Shown: positions 1 through 8,375 of the stretch, piece by piece
Numbering within the stretch: position 1 is the stretch's first letter
Layout of the letters: every line of letters begins with the position of its first letter
Assembly (NCBI RefSeq): GCF_025499465.1
Contig: NZ_JAIMCA010000004.1
Span: 124,001 to 188,000, forward strand
DNA from: Allobosea sp. BH3
Lineage (GTDB): Bacteria > Pseudomonadota > Alphaproteobacteria > Rhizobiales > Beijerinckiaceae
DNA length: 64,000 nt
Direction: 5' to 3'
Program-made: the position numbers and the translations under genes
The notes under the pieces: model-generated
The model's input: only the letters and a program-made list of their open reading frames with translations
The model's database searches: none
Told to the model about the DNA's origin: nothing

Positions 1-1
1 T

Positions 2-793
2 GGCTCGGCCTGGGGTTTGGGGGCGGCCGACGGGGTGATGCGCTGGCTCGCCGGCCAGGGCCGCGGCTTCCCGGTCGGCGCCTTCCGGGTGCCGATCGTG
101 CCGCAGGCGATCCTGTTCGACCTCTCCAATGGCGGCGAGAAGCCCTGGGCGCGCGGCGAGGGCGACACGCCCTATCGCGAGCTCGGCGCAAGGGCAGCGG
201 CGGCAGCCTCCGCCGACTTCGCCCTCGGGACCACGGGCGCGGGCTATGGCGCGACCACCGCTGGCCTGAAGGGCGGCATCGGCTCGGCCAGCGCACGCGC
301 CGCGACCGGGCAGATCGTCGGCGCGCTCGTCGCCGTCAATGCGGTCGGCAGCGCCACCATCGGCACAGGCCCGCATTTCTGGGCCTCCCCTTACGAACGT
401 GATGGTGAGTTCGGCGGCCTCGGCTGGCCCGATGCCATCACGCCCGCCGATACGGCGCTGCGTTTCAAGGGTGGCACCGGCCAGAACACCACGATCGCCA
501 TCGTCGCCACCGACGCCGTGCTGACCAAGTCGCAGGCGCGCCGCCTCGCGCTCGCGGCCCATGACGGCCTCGCCCGTTCGCTGCGCCCCGCCCACGCCCC
601 GCTCGACGGCGATATCGTCTTCGCCGCCGCGACCGGCCATAGCGGAGCCCCCTCGGACGCCTTCGCCCTGACGGAGCTCTGCGCGACCGCGGCCGATGTG
701 CTGGCCCGGGCCGTGGCCCGCGGCGTCCATGCCGCGACGGCCCTGCCCTTCCCCGGCGCGCTGCCGGCCTGGCGGGATCGGTTCGGCAGTTGA
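2..793 (+). CDS. P1 family (S58, DmpA-like) peptidase, 3' part
   Basis: The reading frame is open to the left edge, so this is the C-terminal part of a gene that begins before the window. The first visible residues (GSAWGLGAADGVMRWLAGQ) match the Gly-Ser-Ala / Ala-Ala-Asp-Gly-Val motif of S58 aminopeptidases of the DmpA/P1 family, which self-cleave into two chains and act on small peptides or amides. Further family signatures are the GTTGAGYGA glycine motif and KGGIGSAS, followed by an SDAF..TELC segment near the end. Substrate cannot be read from the sequence. A short inverted repeat follows it before the next gene. An in-frame TTG at 17 is not the real start, because conserved sequence continues upstream of it. 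Confidence 0.85.
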   Translation, partial: GSAWGLGAADGVMRWLAGQGRGFPVGAFRVPIVPQAILFDLSNGGEKPWARGEGDTPYRELGARAAAAASADFALGTTGAGYGATTAGLKGGIGSASARAATGQIVGALVAVNAVGSATIGTGPHFWASPYERDGEFGGLGWPDAITPADTALRFKGGTGQNTTIAIVATDAVLTKSQARRLALAAHDGLARSLRPAHAPLDGDIVFAAATGHSGAPSDAFALTELCATAADVLARAVARGVHAATALPFPGALPAWRDRFGS

Positions 794-801
794 AAGGCTC
801 C

Positions 802-886
802 GTCATGATTGGGCTTGACCCGAGCATCTCGGGAAGGAGTGGCGCCCCTTTCTGCAGGAGATTCTCGGGTCAAGCCCGAGAATGAC
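802..886. repeat. Intergenic inverted repeat, family C copy 1
   Basis: Inverted arms GGCTTGACCCGAG (near 812-824) and CTCGGGTCAAGCC (near 864-876) sit inside GTCAT...ATGAC ends. Related copies lie at 40914-41007 and 60233-60333, with a partial copy near 11450-11490. It lies between two plus-strand genes and could fold into a long stem; a terminator role is possible but there is no T run. Confidence 0.75.
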
Positions 887-950
887 GCGCACTCGCCCCG
901 CGACAGGCCAGAGCTTCCCGCCACCCTCCGAAATGCGCTAAGGCAGCGCC

Positions 951-1739
951 ATGTCCACCGATGATTTCCTGGCCCGCTTCGGCGCCGAAGGCCAGCGCCA
1001 GCCCGATCCCGTCGCCGCCGCCCAGCAGGCGATGCGCAATCCCCTGCCCGCCCGCTTCTACAAGGAGGCGAGCGTGCTGGAGCGCGACGGGCTCTTCCAT
1101 GTCGCGCTCGACGGCAAGACCGCCCGCACCCCGGCGCGCAAGCCCCTTGCCGTCGGCTCTCGCCCGGTCGCAGAGGCGCTCGCCGCCGAATGGGATGCGC
1201 AGGCCGAGCGTATCGACCCGGCCCGCATGCCGCTGACCCGCCTCGTCAACTCGGCGCTCGACGGCGTCGCGGACCAGCAGGAAGCCGTGCGCGCCGAGAT
1301 CGTGCGCTATGCCGGCTCGGATGCGCTCTGCTACCGCGCCGGCGAACCCGAGGCACTGGTGGCGCGCCAGAACGAGGTCTGGCAGCCGCTCCTGAAGGGT
1401 GTCGAGGAGCAGGTTGGCGCCCGCTTCGTGCTGGCCGAGGGCGTGATCTTCACCGAGCAGCCCGCGCAAACGCTCGAGGCCGTCGCCCGGCGCGTCGCCG
1501 CCATCCCCGCCCCGCTCGCGCTGGCAGGCGCCCACAACGTGATGACGCTGACCGGCTCGACCATCCTCATGCTCGCGCTGGCGGACGGCGCCATCGATGC
1601 GGACGCCGCCTGGCAGGCCGCCCATCTCGACGAGGACTACCAGATCGGGATCTGGGGCCAGGACGAGGAAGCGGCCGAGCGCCGCGCCATCCGCAGGCGG
1701 GAATTCGACACCGCCGTGCTGCTCCTCGCACACGGCTAG
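951..1739 (+). CDS. ATP12 family F1-ATPase assembly chaperone
   Basis: A 262-residue protein of the ATP12 family, whose mitochondrial members bind the alpha subunit of F1-ATPase until it assembles. Alphaproteobacteria carry the homologue. Supporting stretches are RFYKEASVLERDGLFHVALD at the start of the domain, KTARTPARKPL, LALAGAHNVMTLTGS in the centre and the acidic end HLDEDYQIGIWGQDEEA, all typical of the family in order and spacing. No signal peptide or membrane segment is seen, so it should be cytoplasmic. It is followed by pccB on the same strand, about 190 bp away with a hairpin repeat between. The family call is firm; the client is inferred from the eukaryotic protein. Confidence 0.92.
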   Translation: MSTDDFLARFGAEGQRQPDPVAAAQQAMRNPLPARFYKEASVLERDGLFHVALDGKTARTPARKPLAVGSRPVAEALAAEWDAQAERIDPARMPLTRLVNSALDGVADQQEAVRAEIVRYAGSDALCYRAGEPEALVARQNEVWQPLLKGVEEQVGARFVLAEGVIFTEQPAQTLEAVARRVAAIPAPLALAGAHNVMTLTGSTILMLALADGAIDADAAWQAAHLDEDYQIGIWGQDEEAAERRAIRRREFDTAVLLLAHG

Positions 1740-1800
1740 CCGAAAGCCGAACGGCGCGGGCGTAGACTCCCGCCGCGCCTCCGCTTAAGCCGGCTCTGGA

Positions 1801-1846
1801 GCATCGGCCCGAAAACTGGACCCCGGTTTTCGGTCAAAGCCGATGC
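1801..1846. repeat. 46-nt hairpin repeat, family A copy 1
   Basis: Outer arms GCATCGG/CCGATGC enclose a second pair (CCGAAAAC / GGTTTTCGG). Two other copies are exactly 46 nt long (36741-36786, 60776-60821) and a shorter relative is at 19985-20021. Here a second imperfect palindrome (GGATCGAATA/TATTCGGTCC, about 1868-1890) follows directly, so the full element may reach 1890. Confidence 0.8.
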
Positions 1847-1930
1847 AAAACCAACGAACGGGGTCATCGGATCGAATACGATATTCGGTCCAATGATCCA
1901 GAGGCGTTTTACGGTCCGGAGCCCGCCGCC

Positions 1931-3460
1931 ATGAAGGACATCCTCGAACAGCTCGAAACCCGCCGCGACGGCGCCCGCAAGGGTGGCGGCGAGAAGCGCA
2001 TCGAGGCGCAGCACAAGCGCGGCAAGCTCACCGCCCGCGAGCGCGTAGAGCTGCTGCTCGACAAGGACTCCTTCGAGGAGTTCGACATGTTCGTGCAGCA
2101 CCGCTGCGTCGATTTCGGCATGGACAAGGCCGAGAAGATCCCCGGAGACGGCGTCGTCACCGGCTGGGGCACGGTCAATGGCCGCACCGTCTTCGTCTTC
2201 TCCAAGGACTTCACCGTCTTCGGCGGCTCGCTCTCCGAGACGCATGCGCAGAAGATCATCAAGATCCAGGACATGGCGCTGAAGATGCGCGCGCCTATCG
2301 TCGGCCTGTTCGACGCCGGCGGCGCCCGCATCCAGGAGGGCGTCGCGGCGCTCGGCGGCTATGGCGAGGTCTTCAAGCGCAATGTCGCTGCTTCCGGCGT
2401 CATCCCGCAGATCTCCGTCATCATGGGCCCCTGCGCCGGCGGCGACGTCTATTCGCCGGCGATGACCGACTTCATCTTCATGGTCCGCGACACGTCCTAC
2501 ATGTTCGTCACCGGACCGGACGTGGTGAAGACCGTCACCAACGAGACCGTGACCTCCGAGGAGCTCGGCGGCGCCAAGGTCCACACCTCCAAATCCTCGG
2601 TGGCGGACGGCTCGTTCGAGAACGATGTCGAGGCGCTGCTGCAGGTCCGCCGCCTGCTCGACTTCCTGCCCGCCAACAACACCGTCGGCGTGCCGGAATG
2701 GCCGAGCTTCGACGTGCCGGACCGTGTCGACATGAGCCTCGACACGCTGGTCCCGGACAATCCGAACAAGCCCTACGACATCAAGGAACTGATCCTGAAG
2801 ACGGTCGACGAGGGCGACTTCTTCGAGATCCAGGCCGCCTATGCCGGCAACATCGTCACTGGCTTCGGCCGCATCGAAGGCCGCACCGTCGGTATCGTCG
2901 CCAACCAGCCGATGGTGCTGGCCGGCGTGCTCGACTCTGATGCCAGCCGCAAGGCCGCCCGCTTCGTGCGGTATTGCGACGCCTTCGAGATCCCGATCGT
3001 CACCTTCGTTGATGTCCCCGGCTTCCTGCCCGGCACGGCGCAAGAGTACGGCGGGCTCATCAAGCACGGCGCCAAGCTGCTCTTCGCCTACAGCGAATGC
3101 ACCGTGCCGCTGGTCACGATCATCACGCGCAAGGCCTTCGGCGGCGCCTATGACGTCATGGCTTCAAAGCATGTCGGCGCCGACGTGAACTATGCTTGGC
3201 CCTCTGCGCAGATCGCGGTGATGGGCGCGAAGGGCGCGGTGGAGATCATCTTCCGCGGCGGCGACGCCGAGACCATCGCGCGCCAGACCAAGGAATATGA
3301 GGACCGCTTCATGTCCCCCTTCGTCGCGGCCGAGCGCGGCTATGTCGACGAGGTGATCATGCCGCACTCGACCCGCCGCCGTATCGCCCGCGCGCTCGCC
3401 ATGCTGCGCACCAAGAGCGTCGAGCGGCCCTGGCGAAAGCACGACAACATTCCGCTCTGA
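1931..3460 (+). CDS. pccB: Propionyl-CoA carboxylase beta subunit (carboxyltransferase)
   Basis: A 509-residue acyl-CoA carboxylase beta subunit. It transfers the carboxyl group from biotin to propionyl-CoA, giving methylmalonyl-CoA, and works with a biotin-carrying alpha subunit that is not in this window. The crotonase-like N and C halves are intact: [20 protein letters not shown], then the oxyanion-hole regions [17 protein letters not shown] and [12 protein letters not shown], then the second half with [17 protein letters not shown] and [14 protein letters not shown]. Length and order agree with PccB rather than the longer fused carboxylases. The start ATG follows a GC-rich leader with no strong ribosome site. 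A GntR gene ends 15 bp downstream on the other strand. Confidence 0.93.
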   Translation: MKDILEQLETRRDGARKGGGEKRIEAQHKRGKLTARERVELLLDKDSFEEFDMFVQHRCVDFGMDKAEKIPGDGVVTGWGTVNGRTVFVFSKDFTVFGGSLSETHAQKIIKIQDMALKMRAPIVGLFDAGGARIQEGVAALGGYGEVFKRNVAASGVIPQISVIMGPCAGGDVYSPAMTDFIFMVRDTSYMFVTGPDVVKTVTNETVTSEELGGAKVHTSKSSVADGSFENDVEALLQVRRLLDFLPANNTVGVPEWPSFDVPDRVDMSLDTLVPDNPNKPYDIKELILKTVDEGDFFEIQAAYAGNIVTGFGRIEGRTVGIVANQPMVLAGVLDSDASRKAARFVRYCDAFEIPIVTFVDVPGFLPGTAQEYGGLIKHGAKLLFAYSECTVPLVTIITRKAFGGAYDVMASKHVGADVNYAWPSAQIAVMGAKGAVEIIFRGGDAETIARQTKEYEDRFMSPFVAAERGYVDEVIMPHSTRRRIARALAMLRTKSVERPWRKHDNIPL

Positions 3461-3474
3461 GCGGAGTCAGCGCT

Positions 3475-4182
3475 TCACATATGGCGCAGGCCGATATCCT
3501 TGATCAGCGGCACGAGTTCGTCGCGGGCTCCGACGCGATGCGCCCGCGCCTCCAGCTGAGCCTGCGCGACATCGCCGGCCCGGATCGCGGCCAGTATCCG
3601 GCGATGTGATGCGGCCGCCCCCGACGGGCGCGAACGAAGCTTCAGCGTCAGCATGCGTGCGCGGTGGGCCTGGTCGGTCACGGTCTGCGCAACGCGCCTG
3701 AGCCGCCCATTGCCGCAGCGCTCGACGAGCAGCCTGTGGAAGCGATCGTCGGCATCCGCCCAGCGCCGCAGATCGTCCTGCGCCAGAGCTGCGTCCATCT
3801 CGGCGTTTGCCGCCTCCAGCTCGTCCGAGGCCGCTATCCGCTCCGGCTCGGGCAATGCGGCCAGCAGTTCGGCCGCCATCGCCTCGATCGCGATCAGAAC
3901 CTCGTAGATCTCGCGAATATCCTCGGGCGCCAGCGGACAGATCAGCACGCCGCGCTTGGCAAGCACGCGCACCAGCCCGTCCTCCTGCAGGCGAATGATC
4001 GCCTCATGCACGGGAGTGCGGCTCATGCCGAGCCTTACGGCGATTTCCTGCTCGGAGCCCTGATAGCCCGGCGGGAAGGCGGTGTTGCGAATCGCCTCCT
4101 TGAGCGCGGCATAGGCTTCGTCGACCAGCGACGGCCGCCTGCCCTCCTGCTCCTGATGATCCTTGCGCGCCAGTTCCACCAT
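3475..4182 (-). CDS. GntR family (FCD subfamily) transcriptional regulator
   Basis: The protein has an N-terminal winged helix (QEIAVRLGMSRTPVHEAIIRLQEDGLV) and an all-helical C-terminal ligand domain (VLIAIEAMAAELLAALPEPERIA... RWADADDRFHRLLVERCGNGRL), the layout of FCD-type GntR repressors, which respond to small organic acids. The chosen start (MVELARKDH) gives 235 residues; an upstream ATG at 4263 would add 27 unlike residues and run through the promoter, so I reject it. It is divergent from a TctC receptor and a tartrate/malate dehydrogenase, with a 12-bp palindrome at 4273-4284 and a near copy at 4207-4218, so it very likely controls those genes and itself. Confidence 0.88.
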   Translation of the reverse strand: MVELARKDHQEQEGRRPSLVDEAYAALKEAIRNTAFPPGYQGSEQEIAVRLGMSRTPVHEAIIRLQEDGLVRVLAKRGVLICPLAPEDIREIYEVLIAIEAMAAELLAALPEPERIAASDELEAANAEMDAALAQDDLRRWADADDRFHRLLVERCGNGRLRRVAQTVTDQAHRARMLTLKLRSRPSGAAASHRRILAAIRAGDVAQAQLEARAHRVGARDELVPLIKDIGLRHM

Positions 4183-4206
4183 GTTGGCGATTGAGCATGA
4201 CGCCAC

Positions 4207-4218
4207 CTTCCATGCAAG
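4207..4218. promoter_or_regulatory. Candidate GntR operator, half-matching copy
   Basis: CTTCCATGCAAG differs at one base from the perfect palindrome at 4273-4284. It sits just upstream of the regulator start and downstream of a TTGACA at 4232-4237 that faces the catabolic genes. The two copies bracket the shared promoter, 66 bp apart start to start. Confidence 0.55.
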
Positions 4219-4231
4219 CACGAATGCATCA

Positions 4232-4237
4232 TTGACA
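4232..4237 (+). promoter_or_regulatory. Candidate -35 element for the tctC-like gene
   Basis: A consensus TTGACA lies in the divergent intergenic region. The -10 that would follow at 17 bp spacing (AAGCAT, 4255-4260) is weak. A transcript from here would start close to the palindrome at 4273-4284, which would let a repressor block it. Confidence 0.4.
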
Positions 4238-4272
4238 GTCGCTTCATATGCGGCAAGCATCAAGCATCCAAA

Positions 4273-4284
4273 CTTCCATGGAAG
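4273..4284. promoter_or_regulatory. Candidate GntR operator, perfect 12-bp palindrome
   Basis: CTTCCATGGAAG is a perfect palindrome between the divergent regulator and the tctC-like gene. Its position just downstream of the predicted start of transcription, and its duplication at 4207-4218, are what an FCD-type GntR repressor site would look like. No experimental support. Confidence 0.6.
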
Positions 4285-4329
4285 CTAATGGACAAGGCTC
4301 GCAAAGAGCCCTCGACCGGGAGAGGAAAC

Positions 4330-5304
4330 ATGAAGCGATTGCTGCTCACGCTGGGTCTCGGGCTCTGCGCGCTGGCGCCCGCCATGGCGCAGACCGACTA
4401 TCCGACGAAATCGATCACGCTGGTCGTGCCGTTCGCGGCCGGCGGCACCACCGACATCGTCGCCAGGCTGATGGCCGACCATATGGGCCGCACGCTCGGC
4501 CAGTCCCTTGTCGTCGAGAACATCGCCGGCGCCGGCGGAACCACCGGCGCCAATCGCGTCGCAAGAGCGACGCCTGACGGCTACACGCTGCTGATGGGCA
4601 ATCTCGGCACCCAGGCGGCCAGCGTCGGGCTCTATCCGAAGCTCTCCTACGATCCGCGCACCGATTTCGAGCCGATCATGAACTCGGCCTCGACGCCAAT
4701 GCTCGTCGTCGCGAAGAAGGACCTTCCGGTGAAGGATTTCCGGGAGTTCGTCGCCTATCTCAAGGAGAACGCCGCCAAGCTGAACTACGGCTCCGGCGGC
4801 GTCGGATCGACCTCCCACCTGACCTGCCTGTTTCTCGATTCCCTGCTGGGGGTGAAGCCGCAGCATGTCCCCTTCCGCGGTTCGGGCCCGGCGCTCAACG
4901 CGCTGCTCGGCGGGCAGGTCGACTATGTCTGCGACCAGACGGTCGCGATCGTCCCGACCGTCCAGGCCAAGGAAGGCAAGGGTCTGGTCGTCGCGGTGCA
5001 GAACCGTCTGCCCGTCATCCCCGACGTCCCGACCTCTGCCGAGCAGGGACTGCCGCAGTTCCAGGCCACCGGCTGGAACGCGATGTTCGCGCCCAAGGGC
5101 ACTCCAAAGGGCATCGTCGACAAGCTCAACGCCGCGGCCCGCGCCGCGCTGAAGGACCCGGCGACGCGCAAGCGACTGCTCGATCTCGGCGCCGAGCTTC
5201 CCGACGATGCCGGCCAGACCCCTGCCGCGCTCGGAGAGCTGGTTCGCAGCGAAATCGACAAATGGGTGCCAGTGATCCGCAACGCGGGCGTCACGGTCCA
5301 GTGA
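4330..5304 (+). CDS. Bug/TctC-type tripartite tricarboxylate transporter receptor
   Basis: A 324-residue periplasmic solute-binding protein of the Bug (TctC) family. The start MKRLLLTLGLGLCALAPAMAQ is a clear Sec signal peptide with an Ala-X-Ala-like cleavage site, preceded by GAGAGGAAAC; an earlier ATG at 4288 would put 14 polar residues before it and is rejected. Family signatures follow in order: YPTKSITLVVPFAAGGTTDI, then VENIAGAGGTTGANRVARA and the ATPDGYTLL segment. No TctA/TctB membrane genes are nearby, so it is an orphan receptor, as is usual for this greatly expanded family. Linkage to the dehydrogenase suggests a hydroxy-dicarboxylate ligand; that is inference. Confidence 0.9.
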   Translation: MKRLLLTLGLGLCALAPAMAQTDYPTKSITLVVPFAAGGTTDIVARLMADHMGRTLGQSLVVENIAGAGGTTGANRVARATPDGYTLLMGNLGTQAASVGLYPKLSYDPRTDFEPIMNSASTPMLVVAKKDLPVKDFREFVAYLKENAAKLNYGSGGVGSTSHLTCLFLDSLLGVKPQHVPFRGSGPALNALLGGQVDYVCDQTVAIVPTVQAKEGKGLVVAVQNRLPVIPDVPTSAEQGLPQFQATGWNAMFAPKGTPKGIVDKLNAAARAALKDPATRKRLLDLGAELPDDAGQTPAALGELVRSEIDKWVPVIRNAGVTVQ

Positions 5305-5371
5305 GGAACCGACGGCGCCGGAGTTGGTCCGGCGCCGCGGCAATCGAAACGGAAAGATTGCGAGAAACATC

Positions 5372-6448
5372 ATGCGTACACACCGGATCGCCGCGATCGG
5401 CGGCGATGGAATCGGCCCGGAAGTCATCGCGGCAGGCCTGCAGGCCCTGGAGGTCTGCGCCGAACGCGACGGCGGGTTCGCGCTGGAGGTCGAATCCTTC
5501 GACTGGGGTTCGGGCTACTACCGCAAGCACGGCGTCATGATGCCCGCCGATGGCGCCGACAAATTGCGCGCCTTCGACGCCATCTTCTTCGGCGCCGTCG
5601 GTGCGCCCGACATCCCGGACCATCTGACGCTCTGGGGCCTCAGGCTCGCCATCTGCCAGCCGCTCGACCAATACGCCAACATCCGGCCGACGCGCATCCT
5701 GCCCGGCATCGTCAGCCCGCTCCGCCATGTCTCGGGGCCGGAACTGGATTGGGTCATCGTCCGCGAAAACTCGGAGGGCGAGTATTCCGGCGTCGGCGGG
5801 CGCGTCCACAAGGGCCTGCCGGAGGAAGTTGCGACCGATGTCGCGATGTTCACGCGTGCCGGCGTGACACGGATCATCCGCCATGCCTTCCGGATCGCGC
5901 AGTCGCGGCCCCGGAAGCTGCTGACGGTCGTGACCAAGTCGAACGCTCAGCGCCACGGCATGGTAATGTGGGACGAGATCGCGGCGGAGGTCGCACAGGA
6001 ATTCCCGGACGTGACCTGGGACAAGATGCTGGTCGACGCGATGACCATGCGCATGACGCTGAAGCCGGAGACGCTCGACACCATCGTCGCAACCAATCTC
6101 CATGCCGACATCCTGTCGGACCTTGCCGCAGCGCTGGCCGGCTCGCTCGGCATCGCGCCGACAGCGAATCTCAACCCGGAGCGCACGACGCCTTCCATGT
6201 TCGAGCCGATCCACGGCTCGGCCTTCGACATCACCGGCAAGGGGATCGCCAATCCGGTCGCAACCTTCTGGACCGGCGCGATGATGCTCGAGCATCTCGG
6301 CGAGCCGAAGGCCGCTGCCAGGTTGATGCGCGCCGTCGAGCGTGTGACCGGAAATCCGGAGCTGCACACGCCGGATCTCGGCGGCAAAGCCACAACGCAT
6401 CAGGTGACGAAAGCCGTCTGCGAGGCACTGCGAGGCGACAATATCTGA
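5372..6448 (+). CDS. Tartrate dehydrogenase / D-malate dehydrogenase-like decarboxylase
   Basis: A 358-residue member of the isocitrate/isopropylmalate dehydrogenase family. The start MRTHRIAAIGGDGIGPEVIA is the canonical N-terminus and fixes the ATG at 5372 rather than the upstream one at 5324. The substrate loop VRENSEGEYSGVGGRVHKG and the NAD-binding stretch EPIHGSAFDITGKGIANP are those of the tartrate/D-malate subgroup, which oxidises (2R,3R)- or meso-tartrate or D-malate with NAD and a divalent metal. It lies 67 bp behind the Bug receptor on the same strand, so the two are probably one transcript under the GntR regulator. Exact substrate among tartrate, D-malate and isopropylmalate analogues is unproven. 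Confidence 0.85.
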   Translation: MRTHRIAAIGGDGIGPEVIAAGLQALEVCAERDGGFALEVESFDWGSGYYRKHGVMMPADGADKLRAFDAIFFGAVGAPDIPDHLTLWGLRLAICQPLDQYANIRPTRILPGIVSPLRHVSGPELDWVIVRENSEGEYSGVGGRVHKGLPEEVATDVAMFTRAGVTRIIRHAFRIAQSRPRKLLTVVTKSNAQRHGMVMWDEIAAEVAQEFPDVTWDKMLVDAMTMRMTLKPETLDTIVATNLHADILSDLAAALAGSLGIAPTANLNPERTTPSMFEPIHGSAFDITGKGIANPVATFWTGAMMLEHLGEPKAAARLMRAVERVTGNPELHTPDLGGKATTHQVTKAVCEALRGDNI

Positions 6449-6468
6449 TCGGCCCGCCTCGGACCGGA

Positions 6469-7734
6469 TCAGCCCCAGCGCCGGAACACGACGCTGGCAT
6501 TCACCCCGCCGAAGCCGAAGCCGTTGGAGATGGCATAGTCCGTCTCCAGCTTCCGCCTCTCGGGGCCGACGATATCGAGGCCTTCCGCCGCCTCGTCCGG
6601 ATTAGCGAGATTGAGCGTCGGCGGCGCGGTCTGGTCACGCAGCGCCAGCACCGTGAAGACTGCCTCCAGCCCGCCGGCCGCGCCAAGCAGATGGCCGGTC
6701 GAGGCCTTGGTCGCGCTAATCGCGATGCCGCCCGCGGTTCCGAATACGGCCTTGATCGCGGCGAGCTCGCCGCGGTCCCCGACAGGGGTCGAGGTCGAAT
6801 GCGCGTTGAGATGACCGACATCGCTCGGCGCGAGCCCCGCTTGCTTCAGCGCAGCCTCCATCGCCCGCCTCGCGCCCGAGCCATCCTCCGGCCCTGCCGT
6901 GATGTGATAGGCGTCTGCGCTCGTGCCGTAGCCGACCAGCTCAGCGATGGGCTTCGCCCCGCGCGCCTCAGCATGCTCCAGCGTCTCGATCACGAGCAGG
7001 CCCGCCCCCTCGCCCATGACGAAGCCGTCGCGATCCCGGTCGAAGGGGCGCGAGGCCTGCTCGGGCGTTTCGTTGAAGCCCGTCGACAGCGCCCGCGCCG
7101 CAGCGAAACCGCCGAGGGCGACGAGATCAATGCAGGCCTCGGCACCGCCGCAGAGCGCGATATCGGCCTCCCCTGCCCGGATCATCCGCGCCGCATCGCC
7201 GATGGCCTGCACGCCGGCCGCGCAAGCCGTCACCGGCGCGCCCATCGGCCCCTTGAGGCCATGCTCGATCGAGACGTGGCCCGCCGCCAGATTGACGAGG
7301 AAGGACGGGATCGTGAAGGGCGAGAGGCGGCGGACGCCGCGCGCATCGCTCGTCCGAACCGCCTCGGCAATGGCGGGAAAGCCGCCGATGCCGGAGGCGA
7401 TCACCGTTGCCGTCCGCTCCTGCTCGGCTTCGCTCGCCGGGTGCCAGCCCGCCTGCTCCAGCGCCTCCTTGGCCGCGACCAGCGCAAACTGGATGAAGCG
7501 GTCCATCTTGCGCTGATCCTTCGGCGCAATGACCGCGTCCGGATCGAAGCCGCCCTCGCTATCCGCGCCCTTCGCGGGCACGCTCCCGGCGACCTTGGCC
7601 GGCAACGTCTCCGCGATGGCTTCGGGCAGCCGGCTCAGGCCCGAGCGCCCGGCCAGCAGCCGCGCCCAGGCTGTTTCGGTTCCGCAGCCGAGCGGCGACA
7701 CCACGCCGAGGCCTGTCACGACGATACGACGCAT
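6469..7734 (-). CDS. Beta-ketoacyl-ACP synthase II-like condensing enzyme
   Basis: A 421-residue KAS II (FabF) type condensing enzyme. The active-site triad is intact: Cys171 in VTACAAGVQ, His312 in LNAHSTSTPVGD and His348 in KASTGHLLGAAGG. MRRIVVTGLGVVSPLG is the normal start, only 9 nt after the end of the HxlR gene, so the two are co-transcribed. There is no acyl carrier protein, dehydratase or reductase beside it, so it is not the housekeeping fabD-G-acpP-fabF locus. It may be an accessory synthase for a special acyl chain or a replacement copy. The enzymatic class is certain, the pathway is not. Confidence 0.9.
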   Translation of the reverse strand: MRRIVVTGLGVVSPLGCGTETAWARLLAGRSGLSRLPEAIAETLPAKVAGSVPAKGADSEGGFDPDAVIAPKDQRKMDRFIQFALVAAKEALEQAGWHPASEAEQERTATVIASGIGGFPAIAEAVRTSDARGVRRLSPFTIPSFLVNLAAGHVSIEHGLKGPMGAPVTACAAGVQAIGDAARMIRAGEADIALCGGAEACIDLVALGGFAAARALSTGFNETPEQASRPFDRDRDGFVMGEGAGLLVIETLEHAEARGAKPIAELVGYGTSADAYHITAGPEDGSGARRAMEAALKQAGLAPSDVGHLNAHSTSTPVGDRGELAAIKAVFGTAGGIAISATKASTGHLLGAAGGLEAVFTVLALRDQTAPPTLNLANPDEAAEGLDIVGPERRKLETDYAISNGFGFGGVNASVVFRRWG

Positions 7735-7742
7735 GAAACAAC

Positions 7743-8255
7743 CTATCCGTTGGAAGAGGGAATCGGGCGCAGCGCAGCGACCATCGCCAGCCTCTCGCGC
7801 ATCTGCGGGCTTGCCTGCGGACCGGCGACGGCCATGGCCGTATCGGCATCGATCGGCTGCAGGCTTGCCGAATCGACCAGGACCGGATCGAGCGCACGCC
7901 CGGAGCTGCGGTCCGCCAGCAGCAGCGCCGGGCCGTCCTTGGCGAAGTGGCGGTTGCCCCATCCGACCATCGCTGCGATGACCGGAAAGAAGTCCCGCCC
8001 CTTCTCGGTCAGCACATATTCGTGACGGGCCGGGCGCGTGCTGTAGAGCCGCCGCTCGAAGATGCCGCTGTCCGTCAGATGCTTCAGGCGCCGCGCCAGC
8101 ATGTTCGGCGCGATCCCCAGGCTGCGCTGGAATTGCTCGAAGCGCGTGAAGCCCTGCATGGCGTCACGCAGGATGAGAATGCTCCACCATTCGCCGACCG
8201 TCTCGACCGTGGCGGCGCAGGGACATTCCGGAAGCGGGCCGAGCTTGAACTGCAT
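7743..8255 (-). CDS. HxlR family winged-helix transcriptional regulator
   Basis: A 170-residue protein. The N-terminus CPCAATVETVGEWWSILILRD is the HxlR hallmark (Cys near the start, then the W-S/T-I-L-I-L-R helix), followed by the winged helix (SLGIAPNMLARRLKHLTDSG) and wing (RPARHEYVLTEKG). About 60 C-terminal residues beyond the usual domain lack a recognised fold. HxlR proteins often sense electrophiles or oxidants through the N-terminal cysteine. It heads a two-gene unit with the FabF-like synthase and is divergent from the MBOAT gene, so it may control either. Confidence 0.9.
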   Translation of the reverse strand: MQFKLGPLPECPCAATVETVGEWWSILILRDAMQGFTRFEQFQRSLGIAPNMLARRLKHLTDSGIFERRLYSTRPARHEYVLTEKGRDFFPVIAAMVGWGNRHFAKDGPALLLADRSSGRALDPVLVDSASLQPIDADTAMAVAGPQASPQMRERLAMVAALRPIPSSNG

Positions 8256-8375
8256 GGGGCACGGTTATGCCAGTAACTATCATTTTGCAAGCGACATCAT
8301 GTCCGCGATCCCAAGCATGACTCAAGCCGAATTATCCGCTAAGGCGGCAGCCATCCCGAAAGCCGCCCGCCTCAG

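Noticed and set aside
1736..3067. 443-codon minus-strand frame opposite pccB
   Set aside because: Shadow of a GC-rich gene; no family sequence and the plus strand is a complete PccB.
5749..8025. 758-codon plus-strand frame over the dehydrogenase, FabF-like and HxlR genes
   Set aside because: Crosses three conserved genes in other frames and has no family similarity.
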